A stretch of 64,000 nucleotides of DNA from Sweltsa coloradensis. Taxonomy: Eukaryota > Arthropoda > Insecta > Plecoptera > Chloroperlidae. The position numbers and the translations under genes are program-made. Every line of letters begins with the position of its first letter. Position 1 is the stretch's first letter. This document shows, piece after piece, positions 21,097 through 32,145 of this stretch. The notes below the pieces were generated by a model. It saw only the letters and a list, made by a program, of their open reading frames with translations, searched no databases and was not told the DNA's origin. The stretch lies in NCBI GenBank assembly GCA_024449915.1, contig JAMZAV010000152.1, forward strand, positions 186,001 through 250,000, written 5' to 3'.

Positions 21097-21929
21097 CAAT
21101 GAATTGCTAAAAGCAAAGTAGAATTTTATCGCTTTGACCTTTGAAAGGGTTAAATATACATTCGTGCACTATATGTTAGTGCTGTTGTGCTTCGTGTACT
21201 GTGCTTGTGCTGTTATTATGTCGTTGTACGAGGTAGGCCTAGTAACGCACGCATTCAATGTCACGAACCGGCTTTAAAACATAATAAAACACTTTAGAGA
21301 CATGCTTTGATAAACTTGTCATGGCGAGCATGGAAAGCAGAACACGTAATTACAATGACTGAGAGAACGGTGCATAATTGGGGGGGGGGGGGGGAGGAGG
21401 GTGCATAACAAGAGTAGTTTTAGAAGAGAATAAGACAAGAAGTTGGGGTGATTTAATTATAGTTTTATATTTTCTGTCTCGGTCCCCGTTCCTGTTTCCA
21501 TCCCAGTTCCCGTCATCGTCATTGTCATCGTATCGTTAGCGTTACCGTTACAGTTAAGGTCTTTTTTAAACTGAAGTTGAACAAAGATAAAATAATAACA
21601 ATAAAAAAATTATAAAAAAAATTACCATGAACTATTTCTGCCAACAAAATGTGATAAAAATAAACTAAAAATTTATAATATATAACATAAATTAAATATA
21701 ATAATAGCTAAAGACCAAAATAATTAATGAAGATGAGAAGATGTCAAGAAGTAGATGACAACATCAAGACACCATTACGTAGGATTGGATCTAGGTACAC
21801 TAGGTCCCCCTAAACCCAAGTGACTAGAGTTTGAAAAATACTTTTCAAAAAAGTTCGAAATATCACGAATTAAATATTGGAAACTAACTGTGTAATGTCC
21901 AAAAACACTTATTATTTAATTAATTTTTT
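21097..21929. other. Non-coding sequence with a G homopolymer
   Basis: A run of about 15 G lies near 21380-21394, followed by a GGAGGAGGGTGC stretch. No gene is recognised. Confidence 0.45.
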
Positions 21930-22095
21930 AAGTGTCTCCTATTCAGTTAAAAAACTGATTTACAAAGGAGGACAACTAAATAAATGTAAGTACATAAGTG
22001 CAGACAACAATGAAAGTATGAAATAGTAACATTACAACAACAATGTATTATAATAATAGAATAATTTTGGTAAAAAATAATTCAAAATGGTTTGG
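21930..22095 (+). repeat. Family Q repeat, copy 1
   Basis: It shares with 29310..29475 the ordered words TTCAGTTAAAA, ACTGATTT, GGACAA(C/T)TAAATAAAT, GAAATAGTAA, ATTACAACAACAATG and AATTTTGGTAA. Confidence 0.65.
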
Positions 22096-22104
22096 TTTAT
22101 TTGG

Positions 22105-22345
22105 TTAAGGACTCTACCTCACTCACTCTAGCCTAGGATATGGGGAGGAGGGGCCCATGCTGGTCAGAACCAGCCACGGGTAAGGGGAAGAAAGGGTGGT
22201 TTCTCACGTCGCAGTCGTCATCGTTTTGTCAATGGTCATCGTCGTCGTGGAGGTCGTCAAGGGAAAGGAGAAGTGTCCCCGACGACGATTGCCAGAGCTC
22301 GCCTCTAGTTTCGGGGAGTAATATACTCCGCTCTTACTAGCTAAT
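22105..22345 (+). repeat. Family A interspersed repeat, copy 4
   Basis: It has CTCTAGCCTAGGATATGGGG, GGCCCATGCTGGTCAGAACC, the GTCGTC stretch and AGCTCGCCTCTAGTTTCGG followed by TAATATACTCC. The opening GGGCGCGTCAACC is missing. Confidence 0.8.
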
Positions 22346-22854
22346 TTTGGTAACAAATAATCCAAAATGGATATTTAAATAGCTACAGACCTGTTGTGAT
22401 CCGTTTACCAATCTGAATCAGTTTCCTCAGTGACTCTTCTTACCAAAACAACCAGGTCGCATTACCTTCAAACATAAACCCCAAACTACACTAATTTGTG
22501 CTCGTATCAACTTATCTACACCAGATTGTAACGTGTTAATTAACTCCTGTATAATTCCCACTCTTGAGGCAACTAATTACAACCCAAGGCACGCGACACA
22601 CACAGCCGATACGTATCCTACAATACCTAACTAAACAACGTGTTTTTGTTAATGTAATGTCTAAATTAAGGCTGCAACAAACACTAGCTAGAAAACTTCT
22701 TGATTCAAATCACATTTCGAAACATTTACGGTTTATTATCACGCTATAGTGTATAAAAGCCTTAATTATAGAGTTCATTAGTGCTCTCGAAATCACCGAC
22801 AGTAACCTAATATAAAGGTTGGGCTATAGGATTAGATTTTATGATATGGTCCTG
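22346..22854. other. Non-coding, nothing recognised
   Basis: Unique sequence without conserved reading frames. Confidence 0.4.
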
Positions 22855-23150
22855 AATGAATCTTGAATCCAGCCACTGGAGAAAACGGGTTCTCGCGTCG
22901 TTATCCTCGTCGTCTTTGTCATCGTTCATGTCGTTGTTTAAGATAGGTTGTTAAGAGGAGGGATAGGGGTCCCCGATGACGACTTACAGATTTTGCCTCT
23001 AGTTTTGGGTAGAAGAATACTCTTCTACTTACTAGCTGATGTTTGAGAGATGGACTTTGCCTCTTTTCTCGCCTTGTACGATCGTCAGAGGAATGTTCTA
23101 GCCATGAGTGTAAGGTCATGGTGGCAAGCTCCCCCTCCATGAATTTTCAA
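22855..23150 (+). repeat. Family A interspersed repeat, copy 5 (decayed)
   Basis: The central GTCGTTATCCTCGTCGTC stretch, GATTTTGCCTCTAGTTTTGG and AGAGATGGACTTTGCCTC match the 3' two thirds of family A, as in the copy at 57131. Confidence 0.6.
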
Positions 23151-23886
23151 AATAGTCAGTGCTAGAATTGTTTTTTGTGGTTTTCGGGTTTCTACTGTAC
23201 AAAATCCACATTTTTTCGGAATTGCATTAATTTTAGCTCACTTCTTTCTTTAAAACACCAAACGCACTCTAAAACATTGATTTTAATTTTCGCTCTGCCC
23301 CCAACCCCCCACACTAAGTTCCTTTTCTATGAGGATGACTTCACTCTAGGGTGTTATTTAAATCAAATCATTTATTTAATAAAACTCATTGATTTTAATC
23401 AAACGCACTTTTTCTTCAATTTGAGCTACAAACACAAGAGCTCTAACTGATTAAGGCAAATTTTCTTAAATGCTTGTGAAAGTATTTGATCTGTTATCAC
23501 CAACTTGACAAGTTTTGAAACATGGATAATGTTTATTTAAATCAATAAAAATCTGATTTAAATCGAAAAAAGTTTTGAATTGAAAAGTTATTTACAATTA
23601 AATAAGTCCGATTTAAGTTAAATAAATCGTGATTTTATTTTAAATAACATTGAATAGAAAATATAACACACACTTCACTCCTACTTCCACACCGACACAT
23701 TTTGATTCCCCTTCGAGCACCACTGCACAGAGGGCTGAAATAATCCATGTTCCCCTGACCCAGACGAGGGTAATGCACTTGCTATATAGTGGTGGATGTA
23801 ATCCCGTGACGTACTGGCCTGGCTGGGGCTTCAAAGGTTCTCATTGGTCAGGCTAGCAACAAGTTAAGTTAATACCCTACCCCGCC
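23151..23886. other. AT-rich sequence, nothing recognised
   Basis: No exon or clear repeat copy is seen; the words CAAACGCACT and ATTGATTTTAA occur more than once, hinting at a faint local repetition. Confidence 0.35.
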
Positions 23887-24552
23887 TGGAGAGGAAGGAA
23901 GCCCTTAACCTTTATGCCAGCCCGATTAAGATTTAGAACGAGAATCGGAAACCTACGGGAGCTTCAGAAGAGCAGGCACCATGACAAGAACCTTTGAGCA
24001 GAAGAAACCGTCTAGACGACCTAACTTTAGAGAAATGTCGATATTGACATGAATAATAGTAATGTGCAGGTACCAGACTTTTGGTTAACAAATATTTTTT
24101 TTTGAGAAATGGTGGAGGTGCCGGTCCAGACAATTATTAATTTATATCAGTGTACACAATGTGGGTTATACCTGTCAGAGAAAAATAAATATAATATAAT
24201 ATATACATAGTTATAAAATACAAATAAAATGCACTTCACATTTATAGGGTATTATGCCAGCCCGATTAAGATTTAGAAGGAGGATCGGAAACCTACGGGA
24301 GCTTCAGAAGAGCAGGCCACATGACGGGAACCTTTGAGCCAGATGAAACTGTGTAGACGACCTAACTTTAGAGAAATGTCGATATTGACATGAATAATAG
24401 TAATGTGCAGGTACCAGACTTTTGGGTAACAATTTTTTTTTTTTTAGAAATGGTGGAGGTGCCGGTACAGACAATTATTAATTTATATCTGTGTACAAAA
24501 TGTGGGTAAATATCTGTTAGAGAAGAATAAATTTAAGATAATATATACATAG
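23887..24552 (+). repeat. Family H tandem units 1 and 2
   Basis: Two units of about 330 bp lie head to tail. Each carries ATGCCAGCCCGATTAAGATT, CGGAAACCTACGGGAGCTTC, TCGATATTGACATGAATAAT, a T run, the motif GGTGGAGGTGCCGGT at 24111 and 24451, and an ending ATATATACATAG. The junction ACATAG|TTATAAAATAC near 24208 is an uninterrupted example of the site where families G and F inserted between units 2 and 3. Confidence 0.85.
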
Positions 24553-25288
24553 TTGGATGAGCGAAGCGAAGACTTCAATTTGACTTTGTGTTTTTTTGTT
24601 TGTTTTTTACTTACGTTACCCCAAGAAAAATAGCTCGGGTGTTTTGTTTTTGTTAGTTTTTTTGTCTGTTTGTTCGGTCTCTACCGGGCAAACGGCATAT
24701 GCGATCTTGATGAAAATTAGAGGGGACCTTCGAAATCTCTGAACTTAGAGCTGTATTGTTTTTGGGTACAATCGAAGAAATATTTCTCATAAATATCGTA
24801 CTTTAACGATTTTTAGTGCGATATTTTCGTGATATTTGGCAAATGGCTACTCCGATATTGATGAAACTTTATAGGAACGTTTAAAATCAATAAAATCAAA
24901 TTTATGATTTAAGACATTTGAAAAAATATTTCCTATAGAAATCGTACTTTTACGATTTTTTCTCCGGTTTTTAATACGATATTTTCGTGATATTTGAGCC
25001 GATTTTGACCATACGGGTGGGGCTACAACGTTCATATTTTACATTGACATAAAGATTATGGTGATGTAGTGCCTCTTGAAAGAAAAAGTTGAAAAAGTTG
25101 GTCAAAATTCATAGAAATAAAGGTTTTAATATAAGCCTTTTACAGGTGTATAATGAACATGTAATATCAAGTAACTAAAGAAAAAGTAAGGAGATTCTAC
25201 ATAAAAACGTAATCATTGGACAGAAATATTCCAAAAAAAAAGCTCATCCATCAACGCGACTGGAAAAAGCGTTCGCGAAGCGGCCTAG
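24553..25288 (+). mobile_element. Helentron-like element, family G, copy 1
   Basis: Starts TTGGATGAGCGAAGCGAAG and ends GCTCATCCATCAACGCGACT, then a GCGTT pairing with AACGC, then GAAGCGGCCTAG. The 5' end is thus repeated in inverted form before a 3' hairpin and a CTAG terminus. The AT-rich body has three diverged ATTTTCGTGATATTTG blocks and no coding capacity. A copy on the minus strand is at 61215. It abuts family F with no spacer. Confidence 0.75.
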
Positions 25289-26075
25289 TTGGATGAGCGT
25301 AGCGAGCGTAGCGAGCGAAGCGAAGATTCCATTTCACTACACTGGAGAAAAAAATCCGGAATGTTTTTTTTTTTTTTTTTTTTTTTTTTCTTTCTTTCTG
25401 TATTTTGTCTGTTTGTTAACACGATTCCGGCTAAACCGATACTCCGATTGCGATGAAATTTTATGGAGACCTTCGAAATCTCTGAATTTAGAACTGCCAC
25501 GTTTTTGAGCGCAATCGGAAAATTATTTCTCATGAAAATCGCCATTTACGAATTTTTTCAATTTTAAAATATTTCTTCGACTTATAACACCTACATGCTT
25601 AATTTGATTTTAATGATTTTTTCACAAAACCTTTATTTTATGAATTAAGATATTCGTGTGAAATTTGAGCGCAATCGAAAAATTATTTCTCATGAAAATC
25701 GAAATTTTACACGTTTTTTCTTTTTTAAACAAGTCTTTGACTTATAACACCTACATGCTTTATCCTATTGTAATGAATTTTTCACAGAACCTTAATTTAA
25801 TGAATTAATATATTCTTGTAAAATTTGATCGCAATCAAATAATTATTTCTTATGAAAATCGAAATATACGATTTTTTCCTTTTTTAAAATTACGATTCAT
25901 AAAAAAAATTAAAAAATTAAGTCAATTTTTTATTTAATTTAATTTAATTTAAAAAAATTATTCGACTTTGTAATAATTTTGTCACAGAACAACAGAAAAT
26001 CCTCATAACACATGGCAGCTCAATGCACCAATTACGCTCATCCAACAACGCGGCGGGACTTAAGCGTTTTCCTAG
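25289..26075 (+). mobile_element. Helentron-like element, family F, copy 2
   Basis: It begins TTGGATGAGCGTAGCGAGCG immediately after the CCTAG of family G and ends CGCTCATCCAACAACGCGGC ... GCGTTTTCCTAG. It is about 790 bp and closely follows the copy at 13464, apart from a longer T run near 25370. The body holds repeated CTTATAACACCTACATGC and AATTATTTCTCATGAAAATC blocks. No open frame of note. Confidence 0.75.
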
Positions 26076-26362
26076 TTTATAAAATACAAATAAAATGCAC
26101 TATACATTTATAGGGTATTATGCCAGCCATCGGAAACCTACGGGAGCTTCAGAAGAGCAGGCCACAAGACAGGAACCTTTGAGCAGATGAAACTGTCTAG
26201 ACGACCTAACTTTAGTGAAATGTCGATATTGACATGAATAATAGTAATGTGCAGGTACCAGACTTTTGGTTAACAATTTTTTTTTTTAGAAATGGTGGAG
26301 GTGCCGGTCCAGACAATTATTAATTTAAATCTGTGTACAAAATGTGGGTAAATATCTGTTAT
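26076..26362 (+). repeat. Family H tandem unit 3
   Basis: It resumes at TTTATAAAATACAAATAAAA, matching the beginning of unit 2, and carries CGGAAACCTACGGGAGCTTC and the motif GGTGGAGGTGCCGGTCCA at 26293. A short deletion removes CCGATTAAGATTTAG. It was separated from unit 2 by insertion of the G+F pair. Confidence 0.85.
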
Positions 26363-26364
26363 TA

Positions 26365-26520
26365 TTAACTACAATTCAGAAATCAAAACAGTCCGCCCCA
26401 ACCGGGATTCGAACCACGGGTCTCCCGCATTCCAGACAAGCGTCTTAACCACTAGACCATCAGGACGGGCACATTTTAATCTCTAAATTGTAGTTGCATG
26501 ACTAACCAAATCGAGAAATA
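26365..26520 (-). repeat. Family D repeat with tRNA-like core
   Basis: On the minus strand GATGGTCTAGTGGTTAAGAC (A-box region) and GTGGTTCGAATCCCGG (B-box region) are spaced like a tRNA. The presumed acceptor arms pair at only about four positions, so it is a SINE core rather than a tRNA gene. It is enclosed by inverted words AACTACAATTCAGA and TAAATTGTAGTT and followed by GACTAACCAAATCGAGAAA, shared with 44935 and 63715. Confidence 0.75.
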
Positions 26521-27854
26521 ATACCTGTTGTTAGATACATTTAAATATAAAAATGCACTAACCATTAAAAGAGTACATCACTTATAACTGCCCTCAATTC
26601 CCAACACAAATCCGACCCGACCCAATTGTAAAAACCTCTACCAGCGAAGTCCTAACGAATACTATCTCTAAGTTTTCTTAAAGATTGAATGTTTGACTGA
26701 ATAATTGCGTAGGCCTACTATTAGAATACATACATTAGTCGTTTATTATAGAACATCATTGATGATAAATCAAAGAATCGCAAGTTATACGATTTCGACT
26801 TTTGAAACGAATCCAGAACCGTATATTAGTCTATATATCCCAAATATTGTTTTCGAAATTGGTTTGGAAATAAGATTTGGGTATCTATGACGCATAAATC
26901 AGAGGAGAAAACAACAATTTCTCTTGATCGCTAGGACAGAATAACTTTATTGAGATTAGTTATAATAAAAATAATCTATATTTCGGTTGATAGCAACGCG
27001 ATTCCAAATATTTATTAGAGATAAATATTATTTTAAATTTTGAAAAGTATTTTTAGAATTAGACATACGCTTTTTAAGCGTTTTAGGTTCTTGACGCTAC
27101 AAAATCCTAATTTTACTGAAAATGATGTTTTCCCTACCTATATAGGGAACTAGTTTAGCAATGTATTCCAACGTTTTATGTGGCTATATTGAATTAAAAT
27201 GTTCCGTTGATTCATCATTTACCATAAGAAGGGCAAGAAACATCCACATTTAAGGTTTTGATGAAAAAGAAAAAAAATAGATGCTACAAAATACTAAATT
27301 TGGAAAAATGAATGCTAAATATTCTAAACTTAAAAGTTAAAATGCATATTTCTACCTGTTACGCATTTAAAAATGAGTTAAACACATATTTTATACATAT
27401 TATATAAATTGCAATTAAGTTATTTTAATAAATTTTGTTTTAACAGTGTAATGTTCAATTTCTTTTGTATAATAAATTGCTAAAAACCGTTGCTACAAGA
27501 AATAATAGCATTTTACTTTAAACCTACATTCCTTTTCGTCTTTATGCATTTTTAAATCGGTAAACTTTTCTATGAACTAAACCTAAACTTACTTGAAAAA
27601 CTTATGTTAAGATAGCGAGGCAGACAGCGTAGGTATATACTTGCAGATGTACCTCATAATAGTAAGTTCAGTTCAGCTGCATTGCACCTTGGCGTAGTGG
27701 GGGGGGGGGGGGGTAACGGCAATCCACCACGCCACGGAAGCGACAGGAGGTATTTCTCCATTGCCGGGGGAGTAGTTTAAGAAAATTATTTTATTCCTCA
27801 CTACGTGATGTTATAAGAAGATCGAGAGGAAAAGTTAAACCGCATTGTGAGGCT
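26521..27854. other. AT-rich sequence with a G homopolymer
   Basis: No gene is seen. Near 27690 GGCGTAGTGGGG and about 14 G in a row, followed by CCACCACGCCACGG, recall the ends of the hAT-like family P, possibly a remnant. Confidence 0.4.
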
Positions 27855-28415
27855 TAGCATGAATTCTCAGCTGCTTTGCGGTGTTTAATTTTAATGGTTG
27901 TTTTCTTTCTGTTTTGGTGGAAGGAGGGGAATGTGTAATAACGGCTGTTTCAGGTAGTGAATCGATAACAACATAAGAGTCTGCAATACCAGTGATTTTT
28001 TTCTGGAAGTTTTCCTGAAGCCAGTTTTTATCGGATTGTTACCAGCCTTTGCACATATGTTATGGTCGTGTATATGAAGTATTCTATAGAGGGTCATTTT
28101 TTAAAAACCATCACAAAAAATCATTAAAAATTAAATTTATTTTTACGATTTTAGATTTTTGGAAAGTCATAAAATTGGTAAATTTCAGAATTTATTTTGT
28201 GCGTAATTCGCAATGATATTCGATAATCTATGACCATAGAAGAGTGACCATATCTTTGCTTAACAATAACGCAAAATTGCATCTCGATCGGATGAAAACT
28301 GGAAGCAGAAAAAGTTCCCAAAAAAGTTTCAAATAGGTATAGTTGACTTTAAAGCAACGAGTTCAACTACAGTCTGTGTTCAAACCGTAAGATAATTTAA
28401 CATTATTTCATATGT
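27855..28415 (+). repeat. Local duplication, longer copy
   Basis: It starts GAATTCTCAGCTGCTTTG, runs through TTTAATTTTAATGGTTG and GTGAATCGATAACAACA, and ends with CAACGAGTTCAACTACAG and ACATTATTTCATA. The second copy at 28745 has the same ends but lacks about 390 bp in the middle. Confidence 0.8.
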
Positions 28416-28744
28416 AATGAAAGCTTATTGACTCAGAAAGTCACAAATAAAAAAAAAAAGTAAAACAAATTACAAAGGTCACAAAATTCGTAATTTTTTG
28501 GTGTGTTTGTGAACCTGGTAACTTGGATTATGCGTATTTTTTTTTACAATATAATTTATTTTCTTATTTCATTACTCACATAGGAAAGAGCAACAACAAA
28601 AAAATTGCATGCTTTTCAAATGATGAAAGTGATAATTTTATATAATATATATTTAATATAATCTGGATGATCTTTTAATTAATCATACTATGGTTATCGC
28701 AACGAGGAAACCAGAGAAAAAGTTACTGCATTATGAAGTCTTTA

Positions 28745-28920
28745 AGGAATTCTCAGCTGCTTTGTGGTGTTTAATTTTAATGGTTGTTTTCTTTCTGTTT
28801 TTGGTGAAAGGAGGGTATGTGTAATAACGGTTGTTTTAGGCAGTGAATCGATAACAACAGTAAGGAACGAGTTAAACTACAATCTGAGTTCAAACCGTAG
28901 ATAATAACATTATTTCATAA
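28745..28920 (+). repeat. Local duplication, copy with internal deletion
   Basis: It matches both ends of 27855..28415 and jumps from GATAACAACA directly to GAACGAGTTAAACTAC. The copies differ at a few per cent of positions, so the duplication is not very recent. Confidence 0.8.
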
Positions 28921-28929
28921 AAAGAAACT

Positions 28930-29060
28930 AGTATAACAGGTATTTATTATTTAAATAAATGTTTTTGGACATTAAAATATTGTAAAAGAGCAATGTAATG
29001 TCCAAAAATACTTTAATAAGTGTTTTTGGACATTAAAATATTTAAAAAAATCAGTCATAA
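28930..29060. repeat. Small inverted and direct repeat of TTTTTGGACATTAAAATATT
   Basis: GTTTTTGGACATTAAAATAT occurs twice in direct order about 60 bp apart, with its complement AATGTCCAAAAATAC between, so the segment can fold in two ways. AATGTCCAAAAACAC also occurs near 21897, upstream of the other family Q copy. Confidence 0.65.
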
Positions 29061-29309
29061 TAATCATTTTAATTGTTCATTCAACATTTTGTATCTCCGA
29101 GCCGACGTTGAGCTAGCCGAGGTAAGAAGAGTAAGTGTAATGTCACAGAAGTTTAACAAACAGTCGAAGAAGGATACAGAAATAAAAATATCTTCTGTTC
29201 CATCATTAATATCTCGTTACTGGTGGTGGAACGAGTCATTATGTCATGTTTGGGTAAAGCTTACCTTTGGGAGCCCTCCGGCCCACGTGGTTACCTAAAA
29301 CATTTTTAT

Positions 29310-29475
29310 TTATTAATTTTAATTCAGTTAAAATAACTGATTTGTAAAGAAGGACAATTAAATAAATCTAATTGCATGAACTACAGTTAAGTAAATATTT
29401 GAAATAGTAATATTACAACAACAATGCAAACACAGCAATTTTGGTAACAAATTCAAAAAGGATTCTAAATGCAAT
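29310..29475 (+). repeat. Family Q repeat, copy 2
   Basis: See copy 1 at 21930; the two agree over about 165 bp. Both follow the TGTCCAAAAA word at a few hundred bases or less, so the family may extend upstream. Confidence 0.65.
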
Positions 29476-30426
29476 TAATTAATGAACCAATATAAAAAAA
29501 ACTGGCGGGGACAAAAAAAAATCATCAAAAAAGAAAAAAGAAAAAAAATGATTTATTAGACGATGCTATTCAAACGAATATGAGGTTTGCCAAAAATCAG
29601 GAACAACAAATCAGGGAGTAATCAAACTTTCGCGGAAGAAACCAACGAACGCGAATCATCATTCTTATGTTTAAATCTTGATAACAATTTAGTACAAAAG
29701 ATCTTGATTCAATCTAATATATAATTATATCAGACATATAATTATTTGAAATTGTTTAAGTCGAAAACTGATCACAGCAATGATAAGGACACGTAACTTA
29801 AGTTGCGAGCTCCACCAGTGGGCAGGAACCAGACAATCTAGGCAGATATGATTCTAAATCATCTTTGTTGAAAAACCCATATCAATTAATCAGACATTTT
29901 TATCGTTAAACATGAAAGTCAGACGGATGGACAAAAAAGTGATCTGGATGTCTTTTTCAAATTTGAATATGTACCAATTATGTTATATCAAAGATGAAAA
30001 CTTCAATATTTTTTTGCAAATTCATCTCCACTAACATGAAATGATTTCCTGTTAACACAATTCTTTGACAGTGAGGCATTTTGCGAATATTTCTTTTTCA
30101 CATTAAAATAAATCCGAAAAAGTCCCGGATTTGTTTTATTTAAAATCGGTACGTGTCTGGAATAACCCGTGAATGTTCCCAAGGGGGTGGGGGTTGCGGG
30201 GAGTTAAAGAGTTAGGGATGGTGGGGGGGGGAGAGAGGGGAGGGGGGCGCTTAATGGCTTGGAATTTGCAGCACTGTAGACGAACGAGAATTACGGATAT
30301 TATAACTTCAATAACAATAAAAAGTTACTTGAATTACTTGGCACAAACTTTACGTGAGCTAAAGTGAAGAGTTTTCGCTGTGATGTACTAACCGTGATGG
30401 AAAACTACGGTACCTCCGGCGAGAAA
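29476..30426. other. Non-coding sequence, nothing recognised
   Basis: Near 30178-30250 the plus strand is G-rich (GGGGGTGGGGG, AGAGAGGGGAGGGGGG). No conserved exon is seen. Confidence 0.4.
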
Positions 30427-30565
30427 TATTGTGAACATTCTTGCGTACGGCTTTGATTGATTCAAGTCGTTGTTTTATTGTCATAAGTAATAATTCAATT
30501 CAATTTATATATTATATCATGTTCATTCCTAATGAGTGCATTTGAAATCGTTGGCAAGGAACCTT

Positions 30566-30978
30566 CAGTGGCGTAGGAACCGGGGGGGGGGGGGGGGGGG
30601 GGCAGGGGGCAAAACTAACGTGAGCTAAATATTAATCCCATAATTTCCTTACTAAATATGCACATACACTTATACAATTCGACAGCCACCTTGGTAAAAC
30701 GAATATGTTTGCCTGTATGCTTCGTCATTACATAAAACATTGGGTTGAAATTTACTAAAATAGGCCACTTCACTTTAATGTTTTGAGTTTTTAGATCTCA
30801 GATAGTTGCTGTAAACCATCGTTTACAGAGTCAAAGTGCAGTTAAAACATGACGAAATAACTGTGTGGTATGGTGAATTTCTTTTCGCCTTTGGCGAAAG
30901 GGCCTCCGGTAGCTAAGGCCGCCCACAAAATCTGCTAATTGATTTCCCCCCAACTTTCAAAACGTTACTACGCGCCTG
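30566..30978. mobile_element. hAT-like element with 8-bp target duplication
   Basis: It starts CAGTGGCGTAGGAACC followed by about 22 G and ends CTACGCGCCTG, preceded by a C run. GGAACCTT lies on both sides (30558-30565 and 30979-30986). The neighbouring tandem unit has GGAACCTT once at about 31560, with no insertion, and so gives the empty site. At 413 bp without a transposase it is non-autonomous. Confidence 0.9.
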
Positions 30979-31076
30979 GGAACCTTCATTAGACATTTAT
31001 AATCTGGTTATGCCGGAAAGTGTGTATGATTTAGTGAAGTTTTAACAATAAGGTTATAAATAATAAATAAATAAAT

Positions 31077-31341
31077 TTTATTTAGAGTCTACCCACTCAG
31101 TTATATAACTGATTTTCAGTGGGGGACTTTAAATCAAAGCGACCAAGCCAACCCTGCAGGCCCCAACGCAATCGACGAGTGAGCGATAACCAACCAAAGA
31201 TCGATATTTTAATAGGAAATATAGCAATCAGTGGTATGGACAGTGCGAACACCCGCGAATCAACGCCAGAATCAACAAGGCCGATTCAGAACAACTCTGA
31301 AATTTATTATGTGCTTCGTTGCTAGGACGGCTCCAAAGTCA
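31077..31341 (-). repeat. Family B SINE, 5'-truncated, subfamily I
   Basis: On the plus strand the inverse tail TTTAGAGTCTACCCACTCAG leads to GATTTTCAGTGGGGGAC, ATCGACGAGTGAGCGATAAC and AACACCCGCGAATCAACGCC. It ends before the tRNA-like head. It is inserted in the 296-bp tandem units. Confidence 0.9.
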
Positions 31342-31745
31342 AGTATGGATACATGGTTTTTACTGTTTACAGTGTTAAAATATTGCGTATTTTAAAATTT
31401 AAAATTGTAAAGAAATATGTAGCTAGACTAATATTGTAAACATTCTTGCGTGCGGTTTTGATTGATTTAAAGTCGTTGTTTTATTGTCAGAAATAATTCA
31501 ATACAATTTATATATTATATAATTTTGTTTCTTAATGAAGGCATTCGCACTCGTTGGCAAGGAACCTTCATAATACATTATAATCTAGTTATGGTGGAAA
31601 TTTGTCTGATTTAGTGAAGTTTTAACAATAAAGTTGATATGGATACATGTTTTTTACTTTCTACAGTGTTAAGGTAGTGAGTATTTTGACGTTTTAAATT
31701 GTAACGAAATATGTAACTAAACAAATATTGTGCCATTTTGCGTAT

Positions 31746-31953
31746 GGTTTTGTTCGAGGGGAATTGTTTCTCAGAGAAACAGAATGAATGGATAGTGGAA
31801 ATAGAGAAACTAACACACATGGAGATATCATGACGTCATCGGAGCCGTCGCCATTTTGAGCGCTGACATATTGGTCAGCACTACTTCATTTAACATGGCA
31901 GTCTTACGGACCAGACCACAATGCTTTGTAGTAAGGTGGATATAGATCCGTTC
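31746..31953. other. Short unassigned segment before the LINE remnant
   Basis: May include more of the LINE in decayed form, but I could not read a continuous frame. Confidence 0.35.
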
Positions 31954-32145
31954 TTAAGAATATCCATTAGCGAAAGGCAGCTACTTCGAAATGATAATTG
32001 CATTCCCTTGATTCCTCCACGAACTAGAACATCAGCATATCAAAATGATATTTACAATCGATCAGTCTCCTTATAAAATGCACTTCCAAATGAATTAAAA
32101 ACAGACAGTACTTTCAATAGCGCCATCAAGAAATATTTTAATTAG
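31954..32145 (+). pseudogene. Reverse-transcriptase C-terminal remnant of a LINE
   Basis: One frame reads SERQLLRNDNCIPLIPP, RTRTSAYQNDIYNRSVSL, a stop, then NALPNELKTDSTFNSAIKKY and FN before TAG. The pattern (RxT, aromatic/R, then xNxLPxEL ... FxxxIKKYF) is the usual tail of non-LTR retrotransposon ORF2. The stop lies where a W or Y precedes N-LP in relatives. About 64 codons survive; the catalytic part is absent. Likely a CR1/Jockey-type 5'-truncated copy; the 3' UTR may run to about 32280. Confidence 0.8.

Larger units (their letters stand above)
30427..31745 (+). repeat. Tandem units of about 296 bp carrying two insertions
   Basis: Units share ATTCTTGCGTRCGG, GTCGTTGTTTTATTGTCA, TTGGCAAGGAACCTTCAT, GATTTAGTGAAGTTTTAAC and GGATACATG. 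Unit 1 is split by a hAT-like element at 30566 and followed by a SINE at 31077; unit 2 (31438-31735) is uninterrupted; unit 3 has only begun when similarity ends near 31745. Confidence 0.85.

Noticed and set aside
26390..26470. tRNA gene on the minus strand
   Set aside because: A and B boxes are present, but the acceptor stem pairs at only about four of seven positions, and the segment belongs to a repeat family.
29020..29298. 92-residue frame with a Trp-rich stretch, possible exon
   Set aside because: No family recognised, starts in a repeat word, no convincing splice pair.
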